This document shows positions 51,001-61,924 of a stretch of DNA of 64,000 nt, one piece after another. How positions within the stretch are numbered: position 1 is the stretch's first letter; each line of letters starts with the position of its first letter. The stretch is taken from NCBI RefSeq assembly GCF_051020765.1, contig NC_134929.1, positions 1,076,286-1,140,285 of the forward strand. Reading direction: 5' to 3'. This stretch comes from Lasioglossum baleicum (taxonomy: Eukaryota > Arthropoda > Insecta > Hymenoptera > Halictidae). The notes below the pieces were generated by a model, which saw nothing but the letters and a program-made list of their open reading frames with translations, ran no database searches and was not told the origin of the DNA. Both the position numbers and the translations under genes were made by a program.

Positions 51001-53346
51001 TCGTTGGGTATCATTAAGAGAGATTCCTGTCGTTGTTTTGGCTGATCCATCAAAAACGACACGAAGTTTGGTGGATGTACTGTCCAATTTTATTACTGCA
51101 TGATGTGGCAGATAGTAATTTAATTCATTTGTGTCAATTGAAGATGAAATTTCAGTCATGTGACCAAGAGATTCATATTCTGTCATAAATGCTATGTAAT
51201 CTTGTTTTAAAAATGGTTGCTTATTTAATTTCCGTTCTAGATTATAAAATCGTTTCTCTGCTAGCCATCTCGAATTTCCTAAATTCTCTAGTTTGTCGTT
51301 AAATGGAATGTTTACAATGTATCTTCCGCTTGAATCACGCGTAGTTGTGGTTTGATAATGCCTTTCGCATTCGTCATGTTGGTTTACGATTATCGATGTA
51401 TCATAGCAATGTTCAATTTCCCAAAATTTCTTGATTTCCGATAACAAAATATCATTCGATACCAAATTGCAAGCAAGTTTAAGGTTTTTTGGTGTATTCC
51501 GAATTTTAGCATTGTTCAGTTTGCCGGCAAAGATCCATCCTAGTTTTGTGTTTCTGAAGAGGGGGTCAATTCTCCTAGTGCTATTTTGTTCGTTGGTGAA
51601 TAGATCCCAGAACAGTTCACCGCTAATTAATAAATCGATTTCCCGTGTTTCATCAAAGTTCGGATCTGCAAGCTTTATGTTGTGTGGAATTAAGATTTTC
51701 GTTCTATTGATGCAAAAGTTCGGTAAATCTTCTGTGATTTTTGGGATTATAAAACATGAAAGTGACGACGAAAATTCTGTGTTTCGTGAATGTAACTTAA
51801 TTGCAGTTTTCTGCGATACGCCTCCAATTTTCTGTCCAATTCCCGAAACAATTCCATTTGTCGGAGCAGATGATAATTTTAATCGATTGCAAAAATTTGT
51901 GGTTATAAAACTGGCTTGCGATGCAGGATCTAGAAGTGCTCTGCATTCATGTCCCTTTCCGAATTTATCTTCAACTAATACTATTGCTGTAGCTAAGACA
52001 ACGTGCGAAAACTGGTGAGGTATTGAAAAATTTGTTTGCGCTAAGCTTATGGTGTTATTGGTTGATGTCGAGGGTTCGCCCGATTTCGATTGTGAGGAAT
52101 ATGAGGTAGCGTCTGTATGTAATAATGTATTATGTTTTTTGTTGCATTTCTTGCAACCGCTACGTGTGCAATTCAAATTCTTATGGCCTGGATGTAAACA
52201 ATTAAAGCAAATACCAGCCTTTGTGACTTGATCAATTCGTTCCGAGTAAGATGAATTTCGAAATTTCTCACACATATAAACAGGGTGGTTTCCGTTACAA
52301 ATTTTGCACTCGGTTTTTGAAATTCCTACACATGCAACAGTATTTCTATTAAAGCGCGGCGTATGAGATTCTTCTGTCTTTAATTGATAACGTGGAGTAT
52401 AAAATCCGTCTGCTCTTATCTGGGGTCTTGAAGAGCCTCCCCTGTCAGTTCCAGATCGTGCTAGATATTTTGATTGTCCTTCTAAGAATTCCAGCATGTC
52501 CTTTAATGACGGGTTTGAGGCACCCTTTATGATTACCTTTTCCCATTCCCGTTTTGTAAAACCATCTAACTTGGTTGATAATAAGTGTATAATTAAGGTA
52601 TCCCAATACTGCGTCGGTTCTTGCAAAGAGTTAAGAGACTTTAAATGATTAATACAATCATCAATCAACTGGCGAAGTGCACGTGCAGAAGTTTTCATAA
52701 TTGGTGGAATATCGAATAGTGCCTTTGTATGATAACGAGTTAAACCCTGTGGATCTTCATATCTATTTTTTAATGTTTCCCACGCTATCGCATAGTTGCT
52801 TTCGGAAATTCCTAATGCTCTTATGGATCTTGCTGCCTCACCTCTCAAGGTAGAATTCAAGTAATTAAATTTTTGTATGACGTTAATGTTAGCATTTTTG
52901 TGAATGAGTGACTCAAATGTATCTCTAAATCTAATCCAGTCACCGTATGCTCCATCGAATGTTGACAATTGTATGACCGGTAATTTTACCGGTAATTCAG
53001 TTTCTGTCGATGATGACAGTTGAGATGAAGTTCCAGTTTGTAATGAATTCTGTGGCTGACCGATTCCCAGCCGAGCCTTAACTGAGGTAACGATACAATA
53101 ATACGACTTGTCAAAGTTGTCCCGTTCGATTTCATGACTAGCATCTTCACCAGAATCCTCAGTATAGATTTCTATTTTGCTTTGTACTTCATCAAATTTA
53201 TCGGCTAAGGGTAAAAAGCGATCAAATCTTTCTCGTAATTCTGGGATACTGTCGTCAGTTTGATTAGACTCAAAATAATTTTTGAACCGAGTCAGTTTAC
53301 ATTTAATCGATTTACGTTCAGAGAGCAAAACCTTTAGAGAAGCCAT
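48058..53346 (-). CDS. BEL/Pao Gag-Pol polyprotein, intact
   Basis: 1762 codons with no interruption. In order: a coiled N-terminal Gag region, a DUF1759-like Gag domain (PVIQLSTFDGAYGDWIRFRD, ~130), cysteine-histidine knuckles (CKICNGNHPVYMC ~353; CFNCLHPGHKNLNC ~379) and an aspartic protease-like region (ALLDPASQASF ~473). The RT follows with LRVVFDGSAK (~760) and YVDD at 884-887, then RNase H (GFCDASELAYGA ~1058). The integrase has a zinc-binding HHCC part (YWPTQCR ... CVRCFRAKP ~1390-1410) and DDE acids (DYAGPF ~1440, YSDNGTNF ~1502, GLWESAVKS ~1550). The BEL-typical C-terminal domain ends in VRTWDGILKRPLTKICILPI. No envelope gene follows. All enzymatic motifs are present, so this copy may be active. 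Confidence 0.95.
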   Translation of the reverse strand: MASLKVLLSERKSIKCKLTRFKNYFESNQTDDSIPELRERFDRFLPLADKFDEVQSKIEIYTEDSGEDASHEIERDNFDKSYYCIVTSVKARLGIGQPQNSLQTGTSSQLSSSTETELPVKLPVIQLSTFDGAYGDWIRFRDTFESLIHKNANINVIQKFNYLNSTLRGEAARSIRALGISESNYAIAWETLKNRYEDPQGLTRYHTKALFDIPPIMKTSARALRQLIDDCINHLKSLNSLQEPTQYWDTLIIHLLSTKLDGFTKREWEKVIIKGASNPSLKDMLEFLEGQSKYLARSGTDRGGSSRPQIRADGFYTPRYQLKTEESHTPRFNRNTVACVGISKTECKICNGNHPVYMCEKFRNSSYSERIDQVTKAGICFNCLHPGHKNLNCTRSGCKKCNKKHNTLLHTDATSYSSQSKSGEPSTSTNNTISLAQTNFSIPHQFSHVVLATAIVLVEDKFGKGHECRALLDPASQASFITTNFCNRLKLSSAPTNGIVSGIGQKIGGVSQKTAIKLHSRNTEFSSSLSCFIIPKITEDLPNFCINRTKILIPHNIKLADPNFDETREIDLLISGELFWDLFTNEQNSTRRIDPLFRNTKLGWIFAGKLNNAKIRNTPKNLKLACNLVSNDILLSEIKKFWEIEHCYDTSIIVNQHDECERHYQTTTTRDSSGRYIVNIPFNDKLENLGNSRWLAEKRFYNLERKLNKQPFLKQDYIAFMTEYESLGHMTEISSSIDTNELNYYLPHHAVIKLDSTSTKLRVVFDGSAKTTTGISLNDTQRIGPTVQDELFSILLRFRSHQYVISADVQKMYRQILITPLQRKFQRILWRVDDSLPLKTYELNTITYGTASAPFLATRTLQRIGEECVSVSPIASRIIMKDFYVDDLLTGSDNFQEALAIKRDVSNVLNEAGLQLHKWASNDSRISEFTHEQSDSITIASDKVTKTLGLLWNPHTDTLKFLIKPPEQAKLTKRTILSEIARVFDPLGLIGPTTMLAKVFMQQLWQSKFSWDQSLPREFIAKWIQFRDELPELNELVIPRHVICICPKYIELHGFCDASELAYGACIYVKSRDDTGHCDVKLLCAKSRVAPLKKLSLPRLELCSALVLAQLIAKVRSSLNLKINAEYYWSDSMIALAWIKAPSNKWKTFVANRTAEIQNLTSSNWNRVSSGDNPADAISRGLAPNMLLKTNIWWTGPTWLMNDCKHWPKNAINLNDIPETKETTVSLVTTNTSFHLFEKYSNLIRLIRVTAYCLKFIRKVKLHRSTQPIINSELKHIPLLTASEIEDAKMILLKTSQRQSFAQEIQCLNKEKPISNNSAIQGLNPFIDKGEFLRLGGRLSNSQLPYEEKFPLILSSKHPFTKLLIEYEHKRLLHAGTQAVMMSLRKLYWPTQCRTTVKHIIRKCVRCFRAKPTTQEHLMGDLPASRVTCQRPFHTCGVDYAGPFLLKDRTRSKVTTKAYLCVFVCFTTKAVHLELAANLTTEAFLNCLRRFIARRGNCHSIYSDNGTNFIGARNELNELGILMTNDTFKTTISDHLSTRQIQWHLIPPHAPHFGGLWESAVKSVKYHLKRTIRDAKLTYEELYTLLTQIESCMNSRPLCPLSDDPTDLNPLTPGHFLIGDSLTALPHPDLQHINVNRLNRYQHIQQMLQHFWKRWHQEYFHQLQQRTKWRAKTCPSFGPGTLVLIKEDNAPPLKWKMGRITEVYPGKDNIVRVVSVRTWDGILKRPLTKICILPIADNLDKEIIRDGKNIPKDRGEEPLTKS

Positions 53347-53591
53347 CGTTAATCAATCAATGATTCAGGCAAGTAATGTATGGAACGAAATTACAGAAAG
53401 ATGACGACAATTTATGACAGTTCAGGAGTTCCGTTCAATGAGCGGTATGCTGCAGCAGATGTACAGTAGGTCAGTGCGTGTCAGTGGTTGCAGGGAATGA
53501 GCCCAGATCAGCAGGTGGAATTCGACGAAAGTCCCACCTCAGCAGAGTCCTCTAAATGCAGGTGTAACCTCACAGATGTTGGAAAAAAAAA

Positions 53592-53609
53592 TCCGGCTCG
53601 AAGGACCAA
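53592..53609 (-). other. Primer binding site of the BEL/Pao element
   Basis: On the minus strand, TTGGTCCTTCGAGCCGGA directly follows the 5' LTR, starting with the TGG expected for pairing with a tRNA 3' end. Confidence 0.65.
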
Positions 53610-54783
53610 TGTTTAGAGCGTTGTTGAATCCAAAATTGCTGCTGGTTCAAGAGCAATCAACGCTCTGAATTGCACAAGGATGCGTACACGGATCACACTC
53701 GTCATAAGATCTTGGAACGGCCAAGATTCAACAGTTCACAGTTCAAAACACCAGTTCATAAAAAAGTCCATAATAAGAGTTCATGATAACGTTTATAGTA
53801 AAAGTTCATAAGTTCACAAGCAAGGGTTCATAACAAAGTTCATAAGACAACGTTCAGAAGTTCATAAAAATTCACAAGAAAGTTTACGAGACGGTTCGTA
53901 AGAAAGTTCATGAAAGTTCACAAGAAAGCTTACGAGACGGTTCGTAAGAAAGTTCATAAAAAGTTCACAAGAAAGCTTACGAGATGGTCGTAAGAAAGTT
54001 CATAAAAAGTTCACAAGAAAGCTTACGAGACGGTCGTAAGAAAGTTCATAAAAAGTTCACAAGAAGAGCTTACGATACGGTCGTAAGAAAGTTCATAAAA
54101 AGTTCACAAGAAAGCTTACGAGACGGTCGTAAGAAAGTTCATAAAAAAGATCGAAAGAAAGTTCATAAAAGTGTTTAGAAGAAAGTTCACAATCCACTTC
54201 ACAGTTCAATTTCGCAACTCCCGTTCACACTTCAAGTTCGAATCCGAATTAATATCTTCTAATCATACGCTTCGTAACGTTCCACGAATTAATGTAACAA
54301 GGTACCAGGTTCGTACGATTCTCTTCAAAAGCCATAAGAAGTCTGCCCGCTATTTCCGCTGCAATCCCCTACCGAAGTTCGGGATGAAAATCGTTTCTTT
54401 GGTAGGGGTAACCGAGGGACCAATCACCAGTTCGGGGCGTAATCCCATTATTTGGTACGCCTACTAAAATCGTGATTTTGTTCCTCACGCAAGCCTCGTA
54501 AATAAGACAAGCCTATACACAATGGTCCCTTGTTCAGGTATCTGTCCCCAAACTGGTGTCGGCTTTCCGCTGAGTGTGGGCCTGCGATGCGTCAATCGTC
54601 ATTGCCCGGGGTACGGCTGATTTGCTTTTCCGAACGAAAGAGGACACTCGACTTTCAACCGTACCCTAGTCCGTGACTAATTCTAAGAGCTACGCACGCC
54701 AATAAATAACTCTAAACTGACAATGTTCCACTCGATCGCAGCACAGGCCCAGACACAATGTCTAGACTAGAGAATTCTAGACA
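53610..54783 (-). repeat. 5' LTR of the BEL/Pao element, short form
   Basis: 1174 bp with three fewer array units than its partner. Otherwise nearly identical. Confidence 0.9.
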
Positions 54784-54788
54784 ACTGT

Positions 54789-55181
54789 CTATTATATTAA
54801 ACATCTCAATGGATGTGGTCTTTCCAGGAATGGTTTGCAAAATAATATATCTTCTAATATATTATTTTCCGCAACATATCGAACGTATGCAATTAAATGG
54901 GCATCTTTAGCTATATCAGTTGCCTCGTCTACTTGAATGGAGAATTTCGAAGTACGCAGCCGAGAAACTAATTGATCGCAAATATCTCCAGATATATCAT
55001 TGATTCTTCTTCCGACTGTATTATCAGCAAGCGGAATTTGTCGCAACTGTTCTGCATACGATTCGCCGATTAGAAACGGAGCGTTTGCAAAGGCGTCATT
55101 TTTAAAATCTTCAGTTCCGGTTAATTTTTTAATAAGGCGTAAATGAATGTATAAATATGTAAGAAAAATAAAAATAAACAT
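54789..55181 (-). pseudogene. hAT transposase, central part upstream of the BEL insertion
   Basis: The open frame includes APFLIGESYAEQLRQIPLAD and FSIQVDEATDIAKDAHLIAY, with the first catalytic-region aspartate of hAT enzymes in the latter. It runs out of frame near 54810 before the insertion. The N-terminal DNA-binding domain is absent. Confidence 0.75.
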
Positions 55182-55300
55182 TGTTTCACTGAATTTGTAC
55201 TGTTACGTTACGATATGAAGTCTATTTATTTGTAGATATTATGGTATGAATATTCATTTTTTATTAAAAATTTTGGCGCCTCCCCGGTTGGAAACCGCTG

Positions 55301-55430
55301 ATGTGTATACACAAATTATATAATATTCCTTATTTAAAATCACATAAGTTTTGTAAATATTATGTCTGCTTCTCAATGAAAAAAGGTTCTATTCAAAACA
55401 GTGTTTATTCTAGAATAACTTTTTTCACAC

Positions 55431-55466
<36 letters not shown>

Positions 55467-57159
55467 ACATGGAATTATCACCTTCTCACACGATTCCTAT
55501 GAGCACGCAGAGACTGCAAAAACTAATGAGAACACCTCGTATATTAAGAAAAATTGTTATGAATATGATATAGGATCGCTGACGAAGCGAGCAATCGGGC
55601 ACGGTTTATGACGCGGACGCGGACTTTTATTTTTACGACTGTCGAACCAGTTGACATTTTATGCTCTTGTCAGATGTGCAGATTTGGTATCAGCGAATGG
55701 AGACATCTTTCGGCGTGTCATAAACCATAGTCTCGTAGGGTGATTTCCAGGAAACGGATAAGGGCTCTCGGACAGCGACTTGGACTTCCGAAACTGGAAT
55801 CATTTGGCACGATTGCCAATTTGTCGCCCACTGCGTGCAAAAGAGAGGGAGGTTTCCTGCACTCGCGAGATAAGGGTGCTAGGAATAAAGAAGTGAGCTC
55901 AAGTCAAAATTGAGCTTTCTCGAAGATTTTCGTAACGAGATCGTCACCTGTGCTCGAGCAAGACTGCACACCGGGTGCTCGTACAAAACATCTATCCTAG
56001 TAGCATTTATGGCTGGTCAACGGGGCCAACAGTTGGGAGTTGGTTGTGATATGGTTAGTGGTTTTGTCTACAAATCCCCAACGTAGGGTCTACGACGAAA
56101 ATTTATGAGAATTTGCCAAGGAGTATCCAACGTTGGGCCTACAATTAACAAGAAAAATTTAGGTATAATATAACTATACATTGGCCCAACCAATGTTTAC
56201 CAACATTTAAATATCGTACGTCCTACAGACATCAGAAACGTTGTCCCAATTAAAAACATGTTAATTATTATATTCCAATTTGATATTCGCAATTTATTAC
56301 TGTCGCGCAATGGTTGGTCCACTAAAGTTTTATTGTTTGCAGCCTTGGAATTTATTTATTTCTTTAATTTTTGCATTTTCTGAGGGGAAAGCAAGGAATA
56401 GTGCTCTTGTGTAGTATAAGTCAACCCTTTTGGATTTCTTCAGAATGGGCCTCCGTTCCCTTAGATATTTTGATTTAAATTTGTTGACGAATCTGGTAGC
56501 CCACATCATTGCATCTACGTGCAAGACACCTTTGTAAATTCGGCAGGAGGGCATCAGCTTACTACGCAGGCGGTCACCTGAGCGGGCACCTCGCAATGTG
56601 CAAATACAACAAGGTCCGAACGATCAAACACGATCACCCGCGGACATATGTATACAAAAGAGAATATAATATGTTAGCGGGCCCATGATGGCCATTCATA
56701 TTATAGTGACGTTGGCCCGTCTGCACAAAAAGGCGATATTTCTAACGGTTTGCCAACCAATATTTCAACGAAGGCCCAACAAAATGCCAACCACAAATGC
56801 TACCAGTAGCTATTTACTACCTACAACACTACTCTCCTGGGGTAGTTCTTTCACAGAAGAACCGTTGGGTAATCATTCCGAATAGGGCATTCTTCGCCGA
56901 TTTCAATGATCTTGAAATATGTTGTTGGGGGCATAATTCTGAATACTGTTGCTACTGCACAGAGTCCGATTCCTAACCTATCTAACCCAGCAATTTCGAA
57001 AACCTTGGAATATGTTACCAAGGTCATCATTGCCCCGAAGGTAAATTTGGTCATTGGATTGCTATAATCTCCCCAACAGTTTTCCGTAAATATCTTGCAA
57101 ACCAAGGTCGTCCGGCGGTAACATGTATATGAAAAAGTTGGTCAGAATGATGACCTTAA
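55301..57159. other. No gene; repeated GGCCCAAC/CCAACG motifs
   Basis: From about 56020 to 57080 short motifs such as GGCCAACAGTTGG, CCAACGTTGGGCCTAC and CATTGGCCCAACCAATG recur in both orientations. They may be the decayed core of a palindromic MITE. A stretch at about 56893-56950 (CGATTTCAATGATCTTGAAA) resembles the 151-bp repeat in palindrome P (23319). The minus-strand open frame 56330-56596 (88 codons) is not recognised. Confidence 0.45.
55436..55463 (+). repeat. CT microsatellite
   Basis: A run of TCTCTC repeats of about 28 bp just outside the hAT element. Confidence 0.9.
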
Positions 57160-57162
57160 TAA

Positions 57163-58225
57163 CACTGTCCAACAGCAAATTTGTTTTCAATATACTGTTA
57201 GGTCCTTCTTATAGAGTTTTTTGCGCTGATTCCGAATCTGTCCTTAATTTTTCTCCTATACGCACAGTTTTTGAAAAACATGGCTTTGAAAAAAAACATA
57301 TTTTTCAACTTTAAACAAATATTGTGATGTTATTATAAAAGATATTGAATTGTTCTTTATAGCAAAAGATTCTGTAGACTTTCCCGAATACAGTGATATC
57401 CAATATTAATACATTATGATTGTTTAAACATGTTTAAACAATGATTAAAGACGGAGAGACACCACTTTTGCATCAATTTTTGAGGATATTTTTCAATTTA
57501 TGTCAAAAAATTAGGGTCCAGCGGAAAATCGAACTATACCACGCGATAGAGCAGACTTTCATCTTGAGAAACCACCCTTTTAAGTTTGTAACGTCGACGT
57601 TTTTTTCGAACCAGAAAGCAAAATATCTTCGCCCGACATGAGTTGTCACCAGTGGCGCTCACTACCAGAATGGTCGTTCGCCGCTCCGTATCCCGTCGCT
57701 GCGCCGTATCCCGTCCCGAGCGCCACTGGCGGACACTCATGTCGGGCGAAGATATTTTGCTTTCTAGTTCGAAAAAAACGTCGATGTCGCAAACTTCAAA
57801 CGGGGGTTTTTCAAGATAAAAGTCTGCTCTATGGCGTGGTATAGTTCGATTCTCCGCTGGACCCTTATTTTTTTGAGATAAATTGAAAAATGTCCTCAAA
57901 GATTGGTGCAAAAGTGGTGTCTCTCCGTCTTTAATCATTGTTTAAACATGTTTAAACAATCATAATGTATTAATATTGGATATCACTGTATTCGGAAAGT
58001 CTACAGAATCTTTTGCTGTAAAGAACAATTCAATATCTTTCATAATAACATCAGAATATTTGTTTAAAGTTGAAAAATATGTTTTTTTTCAAAGCCATGT
58101 TTTTCAAAAACTGTGCATATAGGAGAAAAATTAAGGACAGATTCGGAATCAGCGCAAAAAACTCTATAAGAAGGACCCAACAGTATATTGAAATCATAAA
58201 AAAAATTGAAATTTGTTGGACAGTT
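57163..58225. mobile_element. Harbinger-like fold-back FB1, short copy
   Basis: Begins CACTGTCCAACAGCAAATTT and ends GGACAGTT, flanked by TAA (57160-57162 and 58226-58228). The arms are about 520 bp with the axis near 57695 and almost no spacer. Same family as 10823-12863, but without the extra inner ~300 bp per arm. Confidence 0.8.
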
Positions 58226-58272
58226 TAATCATTGGTGAGGAATGCCCTATTGTAAATAATTACCATCTTTAA

Positions 58273-58967
58273 GGTTACGCCGCCCTGAGGCGGCCGGAAT
58301 GACATCAAAGTTTACGAATTATTTTCTACGAAACTATGAATGTGACAATTATTTTATTATGATGTATGGTCAGGGCATACATTAAAGGTTATACTGTGAA
58401 GATTCATAAAAAAATATTAAAACATGGCCGAGTTATCCCTTGTCTTGCAAAGCTCCCCCGTCGAAACACGCGCAAACGGTATCACGGATTGTGATGCCCA
58501 GGGTTATCTGAAATTAAAAAACTCATGATTCTCTTGTTCCTTGATAAATTGTCTATCTTGTAGCATAGCGATTTAAAGAAAAAACCATTTTTGTACAAAT
58601 GCGAGGAAAATGAATACGAACATTCAATTTTTACCGAAAAAATCAATATTTAAACGACTGTTTTAAACAATTGGGACATCGTATCAATACAATCCTATGC
58701 TACACGATAGAGAATATTATTAAATTATGTGTATCAAATTTGAAGTAAATCGGACGTATAGTTTCCGAGATATTTGCTACACCAGTTGTAAAAATGTAGG
58801 TTTCGAGATAAACTCAAAGGAAGGAAAACGCACGAACTTCTAAGCACTGTAACTTCGCTATTTTTGGAAACTGTTGCATCTACCATGGCTTAAATTATTC
58901 CCTGAACTCTAAATTAACGGAAAATAAAAAAATCGATTTTTTTTAAATCTAAGGGTGGCGTAACCCC
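58273..58967. mobile_element. TTAA-flanked element with GGTTACGCC ends
   Basis: TTAA lies on both sides (58269-58272 and 58968-58971), the piggyBac-type target. The ends are GGTTACGCCGCCCT and the complement of GGGGTTACGCCACCCT. 695 bp, non-coding. The family call rests on TTAA plus these short TIRs only. Confidence 0.55.
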
Positions 58968-58971
58968 TTAA

Positions 58972-59990
58972 TGCGCATTCAACGCTTCTCCAGAACGGAC
59001 ACGTTAAACACTGAAACTTTTATAAAAGTATCTAGAATCGTGCGCGTGAAATTTCATGTATGTATTTTTCAAAAATCAATAGTATTTTTCAAAAATGATT
59101 CTGCCAACATTTCTTTGCTGCGAGCGCATCAGTGGAGATACGCGGATCTAATTTCGATGAAGTTCGAAACACAAGTTCTTATTGTAGCGGGGATAACTTT
59201 CGCTTCTCAGGAAGAAAGATTTGCGCGAACTACTCTTAACTACACGACAATGGACACTCGAGAAAAGCAAAATAAGACACTGGAGAGAGTCGTGTATACT
59301 ATAGAAACGCGATACGGGTTATAATGTTCCTCGAAGATTGTAATCCATGTAAATGTATATGTATATGTATGTACGTACACAATAGATTTTCGAAATCCAT
59401 TTTCTCCAAAAATTAACGTCGCTTCATCTATTAACCCATGAACGATTTGCGGTAAAAAAATTACAATCATATGATTACACTTGGGTGAAGGCCAGTATTT
59501 GTAGTAGCATAAAACTTTCCTAGAATAAATAGTGTGCTATCGAATGGCGTTCAGACTACATGAATTGTATCGTGAGCATAACATTTCCTCTCGATCTTAT
59601 TCTATTAATAATGCATCATACACAAATGCGTTTTGCTCTCCGTCTTATCAGCTCTGCAATACCTACGTGTAATATGAATAAATGTGTAATGCATGAACAG
59701 AATTACAAATCATCTCGTTCAGTTCCAATTCAATCTCAATAGGTTTTTCATTCTTACTATGTCTCTGAATATTGTGATTGGTAACTCATTTTTCATAATC
59801 ATAAGGGTGTTATAAATATTTTATATTTAAACAATACTTTTCATACTTTTAATTAAATAATGGATATGTCATATTTAAATACCAACATTCATTTTATTTA
59901 TTTATTTATTTATTCCACATCTTTGCTCAAATTTTCTCCTTCATCCGTACACTAATTACGTAGTACTTGCAATAAAAATTCTGTATATTG
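58972..59990. other. No gene recognised
   Basis: Contains an open frame of 117 codons (58971-59324) without recognisable domains and a TTTA microsatellite at about 59893-59915. I see no supported gene. Confidence 0.45.
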
Positions 59991-59997
59991 GTAATAA

Positions 59998-60225
59998 CTA
60001 GACTGCGGATCTTTATGCAAAATAAAAAATGTTTGCATTGATTGCAAGACACAGGAGCCAAATAAAAATTTCACAAAAAAAGATCTTTTAATTATCTTGT
60101 TAAGGTAAAACTAATACACTGGTGGCCTTAAATCTTTTTAATACCTCCACTGTTTTAAATTGTATTATTGTATTTATTTATAAAATTGTATTTATTGTCA
60201 TAAATGCATAAAATCCGCAGTCTAG
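59998..60225. mobile_element. CTAGACTGCGGAT MITE, complete copy
   Basis: The ends are CTAGACTGCGGATCTTTATG and the complement of CTAGACTGCGGATTTTATGC. TAATAA occurs on both sides (59992-59997 and 60226-60231), a possible 6-bp target duplication. The interior CAATGCAAACATTTTTTATTTT-like part (read on the minus strand) is shared with the lone ends at 22540 and 41190. Confidence 0.75.
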
Positions 60226-60231
60226 TAATAA

Positions 60232-61673
60232 CGCACCTCGCATAATATAAAATTGTACAAACGTTTTGTCTCTTTTGATAATAATTGGAATTCTTGGGTA
60301 TCGTTTTTAAAGGAAATACTATGTACAGGGTGTCAAGATTTTATGTGTAAAAAGTTTGGTGCAAACTTGACCTGGACAGGCCTTCTCAACATCAAATTTT
60401 GGTATGTATAATTGTATCGTATTCTACTCATTGAGAGGGACAAACTTCTCAAAGGAACCATACGTAAAAAATGAACCGTTCTCTCTTGCAAATTGACGTT
60501 AAAGTTCAAATAAGTTCTAAAGTTGATTTATTTCCACAATATTTTTCTCTCGTAGTTGAATGGAATCGGAATAGCTGTGCAATGTCCCGAATAATTTTAT
60601 TTTGCTCGTAAACATGCCAATATTGAAACCCATGAAGCGAGAGATATGACCTGTTACTGTTTTCGCGAGTGGACAATAATAGTCATTCTTGGTCATCAAA
60701 TCGCTGATCTACCTGCTAAAAATCACGTTGTTTTGGAACATCTTTTTCACCGAGTTGTATTCGCCTATGCCTCAGTGAATTGCATATTTGTCGAGTAAAT
60801 CTGTAGTTTTCTCAAATACACTACTGTGCAAAGGAAAGAAGCACCCAGTACATTAAATTTTCTATAGATGCGAAGGCGTCGGGGGATTTCTTCGCATCTA
60901 TCGAATTTGGTACTACTTTTTGAGTACGACAGCGCGTGTAAAGAGAGACCACGGCAACTGTCGTACAGTGGGCTCGATTGAAGAAGCACGCGACATTTTT
61001 GAATAACTCTTAAACCACTAAAGATATTGCAATGAAATTTGAACTGAATATATAATATAAAAAAATAATTCCTTCTCAATGATTTTTAACTTAATATATT
61101 TCACATTTGTTTAACCGTTTTTATTAATTTAAAACAGTTTTATAAATTATTTAGTCTATCATGTATTTAATATTTTTGCTATTTAATGCAAATAGATAAA
61201 ATGTTCAAGTTTTACATTATTAAGAAAAATTTGTTAAGGCCGAAAATCTTGAAAAATTGCAATTTTTACTTTTGATCGTTTATAATTCGTAAACTAATTA
61301 ACCAATTTCAATGAAATTTTCAGAGCGTATATAATTTATACCAGTTGACAAAACACGTTTTTTAAATTTTCGTTATTGGGCCAGCTAAAAATGTTGTAAA
61401 AATCAATTTTTAGTATTGTTTTTCACGATTCCAACCAAATGCATTTTTTCAACTTATTTGTTAGACGTCATTTACTAAACTAATTCTTCTAGCCTTACAG
61501 AGAAATTTAAGTCGTTTGGTCCATTCATATAAAAGTTATTCAGATTTAAAGTGTGTGGAATCGTCGGTTCAAGGTCATCGTCGTTTTTTAAATGGAACGA
61601 CGATTAGTGTAACATTAGAGCTAATAAAAAAACAAATTCAACCATGTATAATATGTTGACCTTCGAAGAATTT
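60232..61673. other. No gene; isolated element ends
   Basis: A single CAGGGTGTCAAGATTTTATG terminus after TA starts at 60326 with no partner. A possible Transib-like tip, ACAGTGGGCTCG after GTCGT, occurs near 60965, also alone. Confidence 0.45.
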
Positions 61674-61920
61674 AAATATATATATATGTATATGTATATA
61701 TGTATATGTATATATGTATATGTATATATGTATATGTATATATGTATATGTATATATGTATATGTATATATGTATATGTATATATGTATATGTATATATG
61801 TATACGTATATATGTATATGTATATATGTATACGTATATATGTATACGTATATATGTATACGTATATATGTATACGTATATATGTATATGTATATATGTA
61901 TATGTAGTATATATGTATAT
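61674..61920 (+). repeat. TATATG-type microsatellite, left block
   Basis: An array of the 12-bp unit TATATGTATATG with scattered TACG variants. Open frames of Y, I, V, M and C over it are artefacts. Confidence 0.95.
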
Positions 61921-61924
61921 GTAT

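Larger units (their letters stand above)
46187..54783 (-). mobile_element. Full-length BEL/Pao retrotransposon
   Basis: The LTRs are 46187-47501 and 53610-54783, with TG...CA tips on both and the 5-bp duplication ACTGT flanking the whole (46182-46186 and 54784-54788). A single intact 1762-codon ORF lies on the minus strand. The primer site is inside the right LTR (5' on the minus strand) and the polypurine-like tract adjoins the left LTR. It is inserted into the hAT transposase gene. Confidence 0.95.
44876..55300 (-). mobile_element. hAT transposon split by a BEL/Pao element
   Basis: The terminal inverted repeats CAGCGGTTTCCAACC (44876) and its complement (ending 55300) enclose a degenerate hAT transposase on the minus strand, cut in two by the BEL/Pao insertion. 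No clear 8-bp target duplication is visible (TACAATAC against ATGTGTAT). Only about 120 bp separate the right end from the surviving reading frame, so the N-terminal zinc-finger part is missing. Confidence 0.8.

Noticed and set aside
44868..55308. An 8-bp target duplication for the hAT element
   Set aside because: The flanks TACAATAC and ATGTGTAT do not match; similarity appears only when shifted, which is not convincing.
56330..56596. An 88-codon minus-strand open frame
   Set aside because: Basic, low-complexity composition and no recognisable family; could be chance. Kept only as part of an unexplained interval.
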